NCBI GenBank assembly: GCA_015501055.1
Contig: JADNYV010000212.1
Span: 1 to 61,747 of the forward strand
Length of the DNA: 61,747 bases
DNA from: Mucidula mucida
Lineage: Eukaryota; Basidiomycota; Agaricomycetes; Agaricales; Physalacriaceae
Direction of reading: 5' to 3'
Shown: positions 33,816-46,500 of the stretch, one piece after another
How the letters are laid out: each line of letters begins with the position of its first letter
Position numbering within the stretch: the stretch's first letter is position 1
Made by a program: the position numbers and the translations under genes
The notes under the pieces: model-generated
Told to the model about the DNA's origin: nothing
The model's database searches: none
What the model saw: the letters and a program-made list of their open reading frames with translations, nothing else

Positions 33816-35088
33816 TCATGCTGCGACAGCGACGAGCGGCGTAGTAGTATCCAGGTCAGTCGACTTGCGATGCTTTTTCTTCTCCTTCTTGTCGCCTGAT
33901 TTTTTCTCCTTGTGTTTCTTCTCCTTTGGTTCGCTCGCAGCAACACCATCAACATCTGACGTTGCACGTTTCCGCTTTTTAGATCCGGATACTTCTGGCG
34001 TGGCGTCGACGTCCATGGCTATTTCCGCTGCCTTTTCCGAGTCGTGTTTCTTCGACTTTTTGTGCTCTTTCTCCCTCTTCTCCCTCTTCTCCTCCTTGTC
34101 TTTTGATTTCTTCTTCTTCTTCTCTTGCGGCTCGTCAGACGCGTCACCGGCCTTGTCCTTTTTCTCCTTCTTCGCTGTCTTCTCGGGACTCTCCGTAGCC
34201 ACCGATACTGACGCGCCTCTCGCTCCATCCTTGACCTTTGACTTTTTCTCCTTCTTCGTCGTCGTATCGCCCGATCCATCTGTAGGCGCGATCACAGACT
34301 CCTCTGTTTCTTTTTTCTTCTTCTCTGACTTGTCCTTCTTCTCCTTCTTTTCCTTTTTCTCCGACTTGTCCTTTTTCTCCTTCTTTTCCTTCTTCTCCGC
34401 TGAGTGTTTGGACGAAGCAGCGGGTGTAACCTGTAAGTCATTAGCTTGATCTCGTACATCGCATCGCAGGATTACACACCGTGTCTACATCCATCTCATC
34501 TGCCTTGCGTTTAAAAGAAGGAGGAGTTGCGATTGCGGGAGCAGGAGCAGGTGGTGGTGGAGGGGATCCTTTTGGTGTACCGAGCGGCGTATCGTTGGCA
34601 CCGCTGGCCGACGCCTGCGAGCGTCCGCTCCAGCTACCATACCCGCCCCGCCCACGTCCACGAAATCCACCACCACCACCGCCCGCAGGCGGCGGAACGC
34701 TCGGGGACTGCTGGGGGTAGTGGTTCTTCGGGCCCTGTTAATTATCACTTGAGAATACTGAACCACCAGAAGACTGAGAACACGAACCGTCTTGGGACCT
34801 TTGTAAACGCTCTTTTCGTACTTTTCCGCCTCGCTGATGCATGTGGTGTGCGTCTTGAATTGGCCGGGGTTGCTGAACGTCTGGCTGCAGTCGAGACAGT
34901 CGACGTCGGCGTGGCAGCGGCTCCAGTGGGCGTTGAGTTTGGGTTTTGTTACTACATCATCGCAGCCTTTGGGACGATCAGCGTTTTCAGACAGAGTTGG
35001 AGATATTGAGGCTGACCATTACAGCTGCAGGATCTTTAGTTGTCAATTCGGAGAGGCGGGATGAGATTACTGACTGGAAAGACACCAT
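33816..35088 (-). CDS. LYAR-type C2HC zinc-finger nucleolar protein
   Basis: Homologue of the LYAR/UPF0743 family, nucleolar proteins linked to ribosome production and growth. Two tiny 5' exons and a third give MVSFHCNGCDDVVTKPKLNA, then RCHADVDCLDCSQTFSNPGQ and HTTCISEAEKYEKSVYKGPK, the twin C2HC finger of the family. A Gly/Pro-rich middle (GGGGGGFRGRGRGGYGSWSG) resembles an RGG-type RNA-binding tract. The C-terminal 200 residues are Lys/Glu/Asp-rich with internal repeats (KKEKKEKKDKSEKKEKKEKK) and a likely nuclear localisation signal (KKRKRA). Both strands of the low-complexity part are open, which creates spurious Phe/Ser frames on the plus strand. The start at 35088 is fixed by the conserved MVSF. 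Confidence 0.88.
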
Positions 35089-35519
35089 TTTGTCGGAAAT
35101 CGCCAAAGACGGCGGGAAGAGAGCAAAGATGAACAGATTTTATTTTTGATGTACCACGTGGTATTTAGCGACACAACAGCTGCAATGGTAATGCACAATT
35201 CCGGAATGATTAGGTACACAGGCCTCAGAGCAGGTAACTAAAAAGCGATACAAAGGCTAGTGTCAAGAAAATCCGTCTGTACAGTACAGACAAACCAACG
35301 ACCACTCACACGACCAACGAGTGATTTCCAGCTAGCAGGGTTTATTACTGCATATCAGTAGTAAAAACACAAGGAAAGACAGGTACATGGCGAAGTAAGG
35401 GCATAGGGCGGATAGATAGAAGGTAGAGCAGATGGACATTAGCAAAAACAACGAACAAAGCGGAGAGGGAGCCTCAGAAGTTACAAAAAGACAAGAGTCA
35501 TATATATCACAACGGGAGA
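35089..35519. other. Intergenic region
   Basis: 431 bp between the LYAR start and the PWWP gene 3' end, both on the minus strand. Nothing beyond expected promoter and 3' UTR. Confidence 0.45.
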
Positions 35520-37251
35520 TTACGATTCCATAGACATATCCATAGTCAGGTCGCCCATGAACGCGTCTTCAACTAGGGCTGGAAAGAGGGGGCGTATCAG
35601 TGATAAAGTTCAAGGTGTGCCAGAACGAAACTTGCCGCTTGCAGCTTTCTCATCCGGCGGAGGTATAAGATCCTCGGGCTTTTTGTCTTCATCCATCTTA
35701 TCCGTGCCATTGGTCGCAGGTTCCGGTGCAGGTAATGCAATTGGCACCTCCTGCTTCATGTTTGGAGGTGGAGGGAACATGGAATCCATCTTCGTATCGC
35801 CATTCTGTTCCACCGCTGCCGGTTTAAGGTCGACTTTGGACTCCTCCTTGACCTCCTTGCCAACATGACCATTCTTGGTGGCGTCCTCCTTGCCCCCGTT
35901 TAAGACCTGGTGCCATCGATCAACCAAAGTCTTTGCCCGCTCGCGGAATCTGAACTGCGCCTCACATCCTGGCGGCAGCCTATCGTCACCAAGAGCATTA
36001 ATATGGCGCATCACTTTTCCAATCTTCGAGAACTGCAGAAAAGAAGTATTAGCAAGGCGTCCAGAATCACAAAGTTGCAGTAACATCGAGTGTACGCCTG
36101 GGATGACCTAGAAAGGGTTCCCAGGACGAGCTGAAGTGATCAGAAACGGAAAGTGTCCGTTATTGTAATGGCAATGCAAGGGATGGAAGAAGGAGGGAGG
36201 AAAATCGGGTGCAGGCGGAACCCTAACCCTAGGGCGCGGCAGGAAAACGACGTACAGTAAGTTGGTCAATCGTAATTGCCTCGTAGTTCTCGACTGTCTT
36301 GAATAGAGTATCCATGGCGGGCATGTCCTGAGAGAGTTACGATGAGCGAGCCAGCTTCAGCCAAGGCGAAGGGTAAAAAATGGTAAAAATCGGCGAATGA
36401 AAGGCGATTACAACACTGTGAAGAGGAATGAGCAGAAAGACGACAATGAACACGTACGGAGTCCTTCACTGCAACACCCTTGGTGCTCAGGAATGTCTTT
36501 TGTAATTTATGTCTCCAATCCCGCACTTCCAACGCTTTCTTGTCCTTGGTCACTTCACCATCAGCGTCGCCCTCTGCATCTTCATCCTTCTTGTCGTCCT
36601 CCTTGTCTTTCTTGCCCGACTTTTTAGATTTTTTGGCTGGAGGCTCACCCTCATCCTCGCTTTCAGCATCATGAGCCTCCTTCTTGGCCTTCTTCCCGGT
36701 CTTCTTGACAGGAGCCTTTCGTTTTCGCTTCCCATCCGTAGGCTCACTCGCCAGCTCGTCGATGTCGGCATCTGCATCGGCCTCGGCGTCCTCGTCCTCC
36801 GCGACGGCCATTGTTGCACGGCCCGCCTCCCACTCTTCCGGCTTTAATGCCACACGATAGGCTGCAAGCAAGTCACCATTCTTTTTGGTGGGTTCATTTA
36901 TGTAGGCATCTATCTCATGGGACTTGAGCTTGGATATGTCCTTTGGCGCTAGCCATGCACTGTAGAGTAGCTGGAGTGTCAACACGACAACATGCGTCGC
37001 CCAAAGGCACGAGAAAGTACGCACAAATCACCCGTGGGGAAAAACTGCACCAAGGAAAAGAGATTGGACGTTTTGGCACCACCCTTGCCTGGTCGCTCTG
37101 CTTTGACCCTTGGTGGCGCATCTACGGGATCGACAATCCAGCCCGGCCAAGACGGATAGCCGCGTACTTTGCCCAGGACAAGGTCTTTCGGCGCGTAAAT
37201 GGGTGGAGCATTGGGCTGCTTTGCAGCTGGTTTGCCTTTGGGTTTGGGCAT
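35520..37251 (-). CDS. PWWP and TFIIS-N-like chromatin protein
   Basis: Domain order recalls the HDGF/LEDGF type of chromatin reader. The N-terminus has a PWWP domain (APKDLVLGKVRGYPSWPGWI, then LFSLVQFFPTGD and AWLAPKDISKLKSHEIDAY), which binds methylated H3K36-type nucleosomes and DNA in known members. A long acidic/basic nuclear linker (KRKRKAPVKKTGKKAKKEAH) follows. The C-terminal helical segment (NYEAITIDQLTFSKIGKVMR, HINALGDD, QFRFRERAKTLVDRWHQVLN) matches the TFIIS N-terminal bundle that contacts elongation factors. The tail ends VEDAFMGDLTMDMSMES after a last small exon. Start MPKPKGKPAAK at 37251 is chosen because upstream in-frame sequence looks like leader. One intron (about 36255-36034) is roughly 220 nt. 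Confidence 0.82.
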
Positions 37252-37586
37252 AGCAGAGCGTTCACGAGACCAAGAAACTGCGGGATAGACGGCGGCAGAG
37301 TCAGAGAGGTATTCCGTTGCCGAATTCAACGGAAGTGCAGACGATCGTGGTGGTAATGAAGAAACACGAGAGTTCGTCACGTGTATCGGGTCCGTGCACT
37401 TATCAACGTTTTGCGTGCCTCCATGGACCATCATGCATCAGACCCAAGGCCCTTTGGCACTGAGGTTCCCTTTGATTGTATATTGACCGGTCTCTTGAAT
37501 CTAAAGATGGTATCGGACTCCAGCAATTCTACTCAGCTCTACTTATATTCGTGTCCCCTTGCCGTCCCCCGTTCACTTGTCCAAAC
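37252..37586. promoter_or_regulatory. Shared upstream region of PWWP gene and enoyl-CoA hydratase
   Basis: 335 bp between divergent start codons. No clear TATA box; it must contain both promoters. Confidence 0.4.
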
Positions 37587-38628
37587 ATGTCCCCCCAATA
37601 TGAATGCATTCTGGTGTCGAGACCTGACTCTGGAGTCGTTCTCATAACTCTCAATAGACCCAAAGTCCTCAATGCCCTCAGCTCCCCTCTGTTTGCCGAG
37701 TTGATCAAGGCTATGAGCGACGCTGATCAAGATCCCTCGGTTGGTGCTGTAGTCTTGACGGGATCTGACAGAGCCTTCGCTGGTACGATGGTTCTCGCTT
37801 GCTCTCGCCACTTCTCACCCTCTTCGGCAGCTGGTGGCGACATCAAGGAGATGAAAGACGCAGACTGTGAGTACGCAATTAATTGACAACCATTACCATG
37901 GATTACCCACTTCATGTCAGTCTCTTCCATGTACAGAAACAATTTTCTCGACAATTGGTCGTTCCTTAGCAAGCTGCATAAACCTGTTATCGCTGCTGTC
38001 AGCGGACTGGCGGTACCTCGAATTCCGTTCACCTAAACATTGTATTAATGTGTGGCGTAGCTTGGTGGTGGCTGCGAGCTCGCTTTGATGTGCGATATCA
38101 TCTTGGTTTCCCCAACTGCCAAGTTTGGCCAGCCTGAGATTAATCTTGGTATCATTCCGGGCGGTGGCGGAAGCCAACGCCTTGCACACGCAGTCGGAAA
38201 GTCTCGTGCAATGGAAATGGTCTTAACGGGACGTTTGGTATCGGCCGAAGAAGCGGAGCGGTGGGGAATGGTCAGTCGAATCGTTACAGAGGCTGAGGGT
38301 GGCGTTGTCAAAGAGGCTGTTACCGTAGCACAAGGTATTGCCAGCAAAGGACAACTCGCCGTTCAGGCTGGGAAGGAAGCGGTCAATGCAGGTAGAGTTC
38401 TCTCTTACTAGACTTAGTCACTCTACTGATGTTCTTGATGTACAGCCTTTGAAATGACTCTGTCAGAGGGGTTGAGATTCGAACGACGAACTTGTCATGG
38501 CCTGTTTGCCACCAAAGATCAGAAGGAGGGTGAGTGACATTCGGGTCAGCGTATATGACGGTTTCTGAAGGATTTCAGGTATGACTGCTTTCATTGAGAA
38601 ACGCCCTCCCCAGTGGCTCAATGCTTGA
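37587..38628 (+). CDS. Enoyl-CoA hydratase/isomerase family (crotonase)
   Basis: Hydrates 2-trans-enoyl-CoA to 3-hydroxyacyl-CoA in beta-oxidation, if it is a true hydratase. Motifs: [59 protein letters not shown] (oxyanion hole), [20 protein letters not shown] with [20 protein letters not shown], and [13 protein letters not shown]. Both catalytic Glu positions (GGGCEL and GQPEIN) are present, which supports hydratase activity. The C-terminus is [12 protein letters not shown]. Length is about 260 residues, without a clear mitochondrial presequence from the chosen ATG. The frame is open upstream, so a longer start is possible. Five or six short introns. Only 90 bp separate its stop from SKI3. 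Confidence 0.9.
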
Positions 38629-38718
38629 CTGAGTTTAGAAGTTGTATACACGTAGTCCTTGAAATTGTACTTTGTAGATCATGATTTGATCGATGCTCTT
38701 GTCAATAAAACGGTCACC

Positions 38719-41700
38719 ATGTCCGCCAAAACACGGCTCAAAGCAGCCAGAGATGCTATCAACAAGAAAGACTACGCCAGCGCCAGAGACAATGCAGAGA
38801 AGGTGCTCGACTATGAGGGCGACAACTACAACGCGTACGTCGATCTCTTCCTACATTGTACGCACCCTCACCTCCAAGAACAGCAATGTCTTCCTCGGGC
38901 TAGCTCTCCTCGAACTCGGAGAACATGAGAAAAGCGAGCAAGTAACTAATTATGCACCAATGTTTGCGCAAAATCTTATTGGTGGCGCCAGGCATATCAG
39001 AGAGCCATCGACAACAATCCAACGCAGGCGCTTGGATGGCAGGTGCGTCGCTGTTGAGTTATCTGTTATCGTGCTTACAATGAGTAGGGTCTAGCGCGTT
39101 TTTATGAAAGAACCGAAAACTGGGACAAATTGGCCATCACTCTGCAGCGATTACTGGCCCTATCGTGCGTCCTGATCGACTTTGTGGCTTCGTTTCATTG
39201 ACTTTGATGCAGACTTGACGCCACGAAATGTGCCGAAACACTGCAGAAACTCATTCAACTACGTCGAACGCGAGGAACAACCTCAGAACTCGTAGAAGCG
39301 CTCTCACTGCTCCTGCCTGAATCCAAGTTCTACGGTTTACTATCAACCTTACCAGCCCCAGATCCCTCCAATCCTACTGCCACAACGACACTCGAAACAC
39401 AGGAAGCCATTCATAATAGCCTACCAGTCCTGGAAGAGATTGTTTCCATCTTGGAGAATGACGAGGCCCAATTCCTGAAGAAGGAGGTCGAGAAACGGCG
39501 AACACGGCTGGGTGCTGCTGGTCCAGAACAGTTAAGGAAAGACGTTGGAATAGAGATTTGGAGTCGGTCTCGAGTCAGTGCGCTGAGCCCATTTTTGAGA
39601 CAACTTCTGATCTTTCCAGCTCCCAGCATTGTACAACGAAATAATCAACCACCCCAACACATCTGATGAGCTTCGACATTCAACTGAGAACAAGCTTCTT
39701 CAGCACAAGCAACGTTACCTGTTCGCGCTACCAAAGACAGCCGCTGCTAAGCAAAAACTGTCAGATGAAGTCGAAAACATGGTGAACGGAGCCATAATTC
39801 TCAAGTTGCCTGACGAACTGGCGTGGATGCTCTTTCTTGACCGGAAAGATATAGAATCCGTGGACGGCTATGACTATTCCTTGCTGCGCCTCTTCATGTC
39901 GATATTTCCCGAGCATCCTTTGACCGCCATACTCAAAGGATACTTCATTTACTATGCTATACCTTTAGACGTTGACGAAGATGAAGAAGATCCCGGTCCA
40001 AATGACGATCCCGATGTCGGTCTTGACATGGTCTTCGTAAGTGTCTCCTTCATGGTGCAACGGAGCTTGACAGGTCATATATAGGACGCTCAAGCGCGCT
40101 TATTCGATTCTCTTGTTGCTACCCGACTTCTCGCTGATGTCTATCTACGCGAAGGCGACTATGCCAATGCCATAAAGCAAGCAGAAACAGGGATCGAGCT
40201 CACGCGACGTACAGAAAACAACCATGGAAAATCACTGAATTTGTGAGTATACTTTATATAGTGACAAAGCGAGTTAGTTTAATGAATTATTCCAGAATGC
40301 ATCTTGGATTCAAAGTCATTCTCGCTACGAGCCTGGTTCATCTATTCCCCCCGAAACATCATACGCGGGCGTTGTCATTGATTGATGGTATCCTCGTTGT
40401 TTCGCCAGATAACATCAGCGCACTTATGGGCAAGGCGTATATCATGGAGGAGGCCGAGCAATGGGAGCAAGCTGCTGAGCTTTTTAGTCGTGTCGACGGG
40501 TTACTTCCGGAAGATGTGAACGATGGTCTTCGCGCCAGGGAAGAGCATGCTTGGTGCAGATCCAAACTCGGCGACTTGGACTTTGCTGTTCATGCTTTGA
40601 AGCAAGTTCTAGGCGTCATCGACACTTTTGAGCATCCTGGATCAGAAAGTGCGCGTTGCTTGTGGAGACTCGGATCGTGTTACTGGGACATTGGCAGTGC
40701 GTATTTGGCTTTAATGCTCAATGTCATACTGATAGATCTTAGGTGAGAGGAGGGACGAATCCTACAAGCACTGGATAACAGCACTTAAACGTGACTCCAT
40801 GCACGCGCCGGCTTTCACGTCACTAGGAAAGTATTATGAAGAACATATCTCGCCGTCCGATCCTGTGAGGGCGTCGAAGTGCTTCCAGAAGGCTTTCGAA
40901 CTGGACTCTCGAGAAGTGTATGCCGCGCGGAGACTGGCCTTTGGCTTTGCAGAGGAACGGGAATGGGACCTTGTTGAGGTCGTAGCGCGAAGGACGATTG
41001 AAGGTGAAGGCGGCCTGGACGCCGGCCTCGATGTCGCGTCAAAGACTTCTGCGACTTTATTCACGCCTATGAATGCATGGGCTTGGAAAGCAGTCGGGGC
41101 TGTCGAGCTGGTTTGTTCTGAAACATGTCTCTATCGAAACCTAACGTTTCACAGGCTCGGAGACATTATGTTCCCGCAATACAAGCTTTCCAAGTTGCTC
41201 TTCGTGCAGAACCTGATGACCAGCTTAGTTGGCTTAGACTTGGCGAGGCGTACGCGAAGGCAGGCAGACATGCAGCTGCGCTCAAGGCGCTAACACGCTC
41301 CACGAACTCGATCCCGACGATTGGATGAGTCTCTACTTCATCGGTGACGTCCGGCGCCAGACGGGGCAGTATCAAGAAGCATCGACATATTCCAAGAGGT
41401 CCTCGCTGAACGTCCTTCCGAGATTGGCGTATGTGTGATGTTGGCGACGACTTACCTCGATTTAGGAAGAAGCGAGGTCTCTGCTGGGTTCATGGCTAGA
41501 GCTGAGAGCTCTTTCTTAGTGCGCTACGTGTATCCTTGGTCTCGGTTGATACGAGCTCAGGTTTCAGGAGCGTCGTATGGAAAGGGCTGCAGATGCAATG
41601 TATCATCTGTCGACAGACCCACATTCTCGACGATCGTCTGTTCGGAGGCCCTCGAACTGGCCCTGAGTACTTTCCTCTCCTCTATGATCGACTGTCTGCC

Positions 41701-43560
41701 GTCAAAATTGTACCCGACCTGACGATTACTCCCTTGCCTGGCATTGAGCTCCTTCGCGTAGCAATTTTGGCTTATGATCATCGTCTATCTGTTAATTCGG
41801 CGGAGCCGCAGGCTATAGCTAGTGCTTGGTTTGATCTGGGTATATCAGTGCGCACGTACGCTTCCCACCTCGTTGGGGAGACAAGGTAGCTACAGAGAAG
41901 GCTGGCATCAATTTCTTATGCAGCGCTCTGCGGGAGTGCCCCGGTATACAAGAGTACTGGATTGCTCTTGGGGACGCATACTTCATGTCCCAACCCAAAT
42001 CCGCCCAACATGCCTTCATTAGAGCTCTAGAGATTGACTCGAAGGTCGGCGGTTCAATTTGTGGGCGATCGTTTGCTGACAGGACTTGCTTTACAGAGTG
42101 CAGTTACTTGGGCCAATCTTGGGTTACTCTATCTATACCATAATGATCTCGAACTTGCCAATGAAGCCCTATTTCGGGCACAGACGTTGGATCCTGATCA
42201 CACCCTCTCATGGGTCGGGCAAGCTTGGTTGCCACCGCCAATGGGCACGATCACGATGCAAGAGCATTGCTTGAACATGCTGTCGGATTGTCCTCTTCTG
42301 TGGTACGTTTCGCACGATCGTTTTTCCCGCTCTCATAGACGAACTAGCCATTCGCGGACTTGGAGTTTTCATATCGTGCTTTTGCCACACACAAAGAGTC
42401 TCGATCTCCTTCATCGCATATCTCGCTTCTTCCGTGTCTGACGCTACTCTCCCGATACCTCACGCTCAACCCTACCTCTGTTCCTGGACTCCATCTGTCC
42501 AGCCTTGTTCATGAAGCTATAGGACATCTTGATACAGCTCAGACCTTACTGAGTAGCGTTCTTTCAATATTAGAGGCGACATACGAAGAAACAGAGTCCG
42601 CAGAAGTTGAGCGACAGTTCGTTATAGCGCAAGCGAACATGGGTCGGATCAAACTTGGCGCTGGTGATTACGAGGGCGCAGCGGATTGTTTCGAGACTGT
42701 CTCCGGCTTGCTTACAGAAGCTTCAGATGAAGAGGCGAGAGTACTGCGCGCTGAAGCGCATTTTGCTTTTGGGATGTCCAAGTTCAGACAAAGCGGCGAA
42801 TTCGGCGAGGTTTTGGGTACGTTCGAAGAAGCCATGGCAGTTGCAGGCGACGACGCGACTTTGAGGGGCCATGTTTGTGTCCTTCAAGCCAAAGTCATGT
42901 GGGCTCATGGGAGTGATGAGTTTAAGGATGGGGCGAAGAACATACTGTTGGGATGGTAAGTCAATGACATGCTATTTGAACGCCCTCTCACTGCTATTCA
43001 GCATCGAGAACGACCCAGAAAATCTCGCAGCAATAATGCACTTGCAGCCATGGGCATACTCACCGAGGACGAGAATCTGATTGATGCAGCTCTTTCAGAG
43101 ATTCTCGCACTACCACGCGAACAGCGCGCACAGATGGACCCCGCCAAGAGGTTGATTATCTTCTCTTGAAGCATCATCAAGGATTGGTAAGCCGTTCAAG
43201 TTACGGATGTGTGCATATGTTCTGCAATGCTCAACTGGATAAACAGGACCAGCAAACGCAAGCCATGTCGTTAGCTCAGCGTGCGATCGTTGCGAGCCAT
43301 CCGACTCAGAGGCACGTGTACGTCTCGCAACGTTGAAGATGGAGGAAGGTGATGTACAGAGTGTTCTTTCCATAATATCCGGGTCAAGTTCTGCTACTAT
43401 CGAAGTCGAATCTGTGGAAGCAGGCTTACGTGCGATAGCAAGGGCGAAGGTCGACGAGCAGACCGCGCTACGAGAGGCACAAAGAGCCATCATGTTCGCT
43501 CCTTGGGATAGTACTCGATGGTTAGCATTGGCTTTTGTAAGAAACAGTGGATCACATTAG
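38719..43560 (+). CDS. SKI3: Superkiller protein 3 (Ski complex TPR scaffold)
   Basis: TPR scaffold of the Ski2-Ski3-Ski8 complex, which feeds mRNA into the cytoplasmic exosome for 3'-5' decay. It starts MSAKTRLKAARDAINKKDYA, SARDNAEKVLDYEGDNYNA, then NVFLGLALLELGEHEKSEQA, YQRAIDNNPTQALGWQGLAR and FYERTENWDKLAITLQRLLA, the typical Ski3 N-terminal repeats. Many further TPR units follow (ISALMGKAYIMEEAEQWEQA, VTWANLGLLYLYHNDLELAN, EALFRAQTLDPDHTLSWVGQ). About 20 exons, roughly 1,400 residues, as expected. The 3' end is uncertain. The simplest reading stops at 43560 (LAFVRNSGSH). A 57-nt intron after LAF would extend it to 43679 and overlap the convergent protease gene. Confidence 0.9.
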
Positions 43561-43593
43561 GATCGAAAAAGTCCATTTCACTATCAAATCAGC

Positions 43594-46500
43594 TCAGGCG
43601 AAGACGCCGACTATCGGGCTCAGGAAGCTTTCAAAGTCAGCCTCTGAATGTGCATCGCCAGTCACCTTCAACGCCCTGAAAAGAATTTTGTACAGTCCAT
43701 CTGGAATCGCTGTTCCATTGGCGAACACTGGCGCAGTGAAACCTAGAGTAAAGAAACCATTGTCGTTAGGGTCCTAAGTAAAATTCATTGAGATGAGTGT
43801 GTGCTAGACTCTGATGATGACTCACCTCGTTATTCCGCGTCAGGAAATCGAGTTCTGTCAAGGTCCCAACAATGGGGACAGCATCAAAGGAGCCCGAAGC
43901 CCCTCCACGACCAAGAGGGAAGATTTGTCCCGCTGCTATGTCCAGCGCACGCTGGTTGAGTGATGGCGTAAAATCGAGGCTGGCGTCCACCAAATCCACC
44001 CGTAAAAATGGTGTTCCAAAGACCAAGCTATACAAACATCAAGCGTTATTATACGCATGGAAGAAAGACAGAGCACATACCGGAACAAAAGAGTCGGGAA
44101 GTCTTCTCCTTCGAAAGTGTAGTTTGTAGCCCCATCCTGGACGTCTCCTGTAGCGTCCAAGACAACGGGCAATGTTACACCAAAGAAGAAGTCCGAGTTG
44201 TCAACGACTTGTTTATCTTTCAAGGAAGCAGCCAGTCCAAGGTACGTGACATGCGTAACATCGTCTGCGCCGCTTGATATTTGAAGGAAGCCTGAAAACA
44301 CAGGGAATGTGGCGGCATCGAGACCTTCAGGAGGGCTGAATGTTGCTACGACTGTCTTAGATTGACCGGCCCTCAAAGTGAATTGTTGGTCGCTCAGAGT
44401 AACTGAAGCAGCGTCCGCGGTCAAAGGTACAGGTCCTGTTGCAGGGAAGATAGTGCCATCCTAGACAGTTCTGTCATTAGGGAGAGCCGCATTTAATGGT
44501 GCTATATAGGTGCACGTACAGTTACCGTTATGGCAGTCCCAGCAGGAATATGTTCTATCTTATATTCCTTGGAGGATCTTCCGGTGTTGCGAACGGTGAA
44601 TCGTTGACTATGACAGGTCAGATAATTTTCAAGATCTCATTCAAACAGCTCACGTTTGTTGGAAATGAGCTGTATCATTGAGAATGAGTTCTCCGGGTGA
44701 GACTATCGTGGTGGTATGAATAGCATTGAACACGTTGATCAACCCAGAGCCTTGTTGAGTGACGGTTTGTAAGGGATCGCCATCCGTATGACTTGATGGT
44801 ACGAAGGTGGAGGTAGTCTCAAACAGAGTGCGAGCATTTCTTCCAACGCTGGGATCCGTGCCTTTCACAGAGAGGAGAAGGGCAGCGCTACCCGCCAAGA
44901 ACGGAGTAGCCATGCTAGTACCTGTGCGAATCGTTCGTCATGTCATGGTGCGAAGTGACAAGTGTTCAAACCTGATTCTACTCCGAAAGAGCCCAAAGGG
45001 ACGGGCAACGTTGATAGTATGTTCCCGCCGGGCGCCGCAATAGCGGGCTTAAAGAAGAAATCATTGGAGGGACCGTAGCTACGAAATCGTCAGTTCAGTG
45101 CTTGGCACCTTCGCAACTAAGGGCAAGACCTGGTAAAGGACGAAATGAGACCTCCAGCTGCATCTGGGAAATTGAAAAGGCCGCCTGTTTGTGGGAAGGT
45201 TATCGTAACTGGGGTGCCTGCAGTAAATTGTTGCACCAGCTGATGGATTGCGTAAAAAGAGGATAAGCCAAGGATAAGCGTTGAGACATCAAGCATACGC
45301 ACGAATTCGCCATCGGCCGCTTGTATGAGGGCAGCATTAAAATCTCCCACATCGATAGCATTGAAACCACTTCCATTGCTGGCAGTTTCAATGTTAGTTG
45401 CGAATGTTAACACGCAGCGAAGTGTAGACTCACTCGTAGATAAGCGCGACTTGAGCGCCTTTGGCAGCAATGTTCGAAATTTTTTGGACCTTAAAATCGC
45501 AAGTTCAGCAACCACGACAAATAGGTGACCTCTGAAAGACACACAAACGTGCACGTTCCTCTGCGAACAATGACGACGAAACCAGATAAGTCGGGGACAG
45601 AGTCATCGAGGGGTGCGCAGGCGTCATCCACGACGGTTGTGTCGTTCGAAGTTGCAAATATAGGCAGAGTATCATTAATTGGGAAAGGGAATGTCTCGAA
45701 ATAAGGGATCGGATCGTGAGCGACACCTCCAACAGTGGCGTTTTGCAAAGGAACGACAGTACTGTCATCGGAAAAAAATGTCAACTCGTCAATTCGCAGA
45801 TTAGGAGAACACTCACTTATCCAGACTGGCAACTGAGATCACATCGATACCGTTACCGGGACTAGAGGTGTACCAAGAGCCGGAGGCGCCCTGGAAATGT
45901 ATATGTTCGGTATCACTGACTCAGAAAGCAGAGAGGGAGAAGTAGTACGAACGTCGTTACCAGCGGCAATAGTAACTATTCTGCCCGTTCTTGCTATGGC
46001 ACTGGCGACGACCGAGCTGGAAGATTCGGTCCAACCATCGGCACCTCCAAGAGATAAAGTGAGGATGTCCGCGCCATCTTGAAAACCGCGAATCAAAGCG
46101 TCAACAAGAACTGTTTGAGTCCGATCATCAGGAAGATTTTGATACAAAGCTAGACGAAACATTCACCATCATCATTGACGAAGCCTTCGCATCCAAAAAC
46201 TCTGTACGCCGCAAGATTAGCCTCGTATGCCACGCCACTGATGTTGAATTCATTTCCGGGGTTTGCACCGACGATTCCCTATTCGTGGGTCAAATCATTG
46301 TGAGAAAACTTCATGTATTGTTCTTACAGCAACATGAGTACCATGTCCTTGTGACGAATCATAAGCTATGAAAAGAACCGATTAAAAGGTATCTCACCTG
46401 CGCACTGGTCCAGAGGGTCGGGATCGGGAACAGGTTCGTTAGTACCTGAACTTCTTATCAGCGAAGGTACCTCGGTTGCTATCTGTTTTTACCATACCAT

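Noticed and set aside
33799..34449. Plus-strand frame rich in Phe and Ser, like a membrane protein
   Set aside because: It is the antisense shadow of the Lys/Glu-rich tail of the LYAR-type gene.
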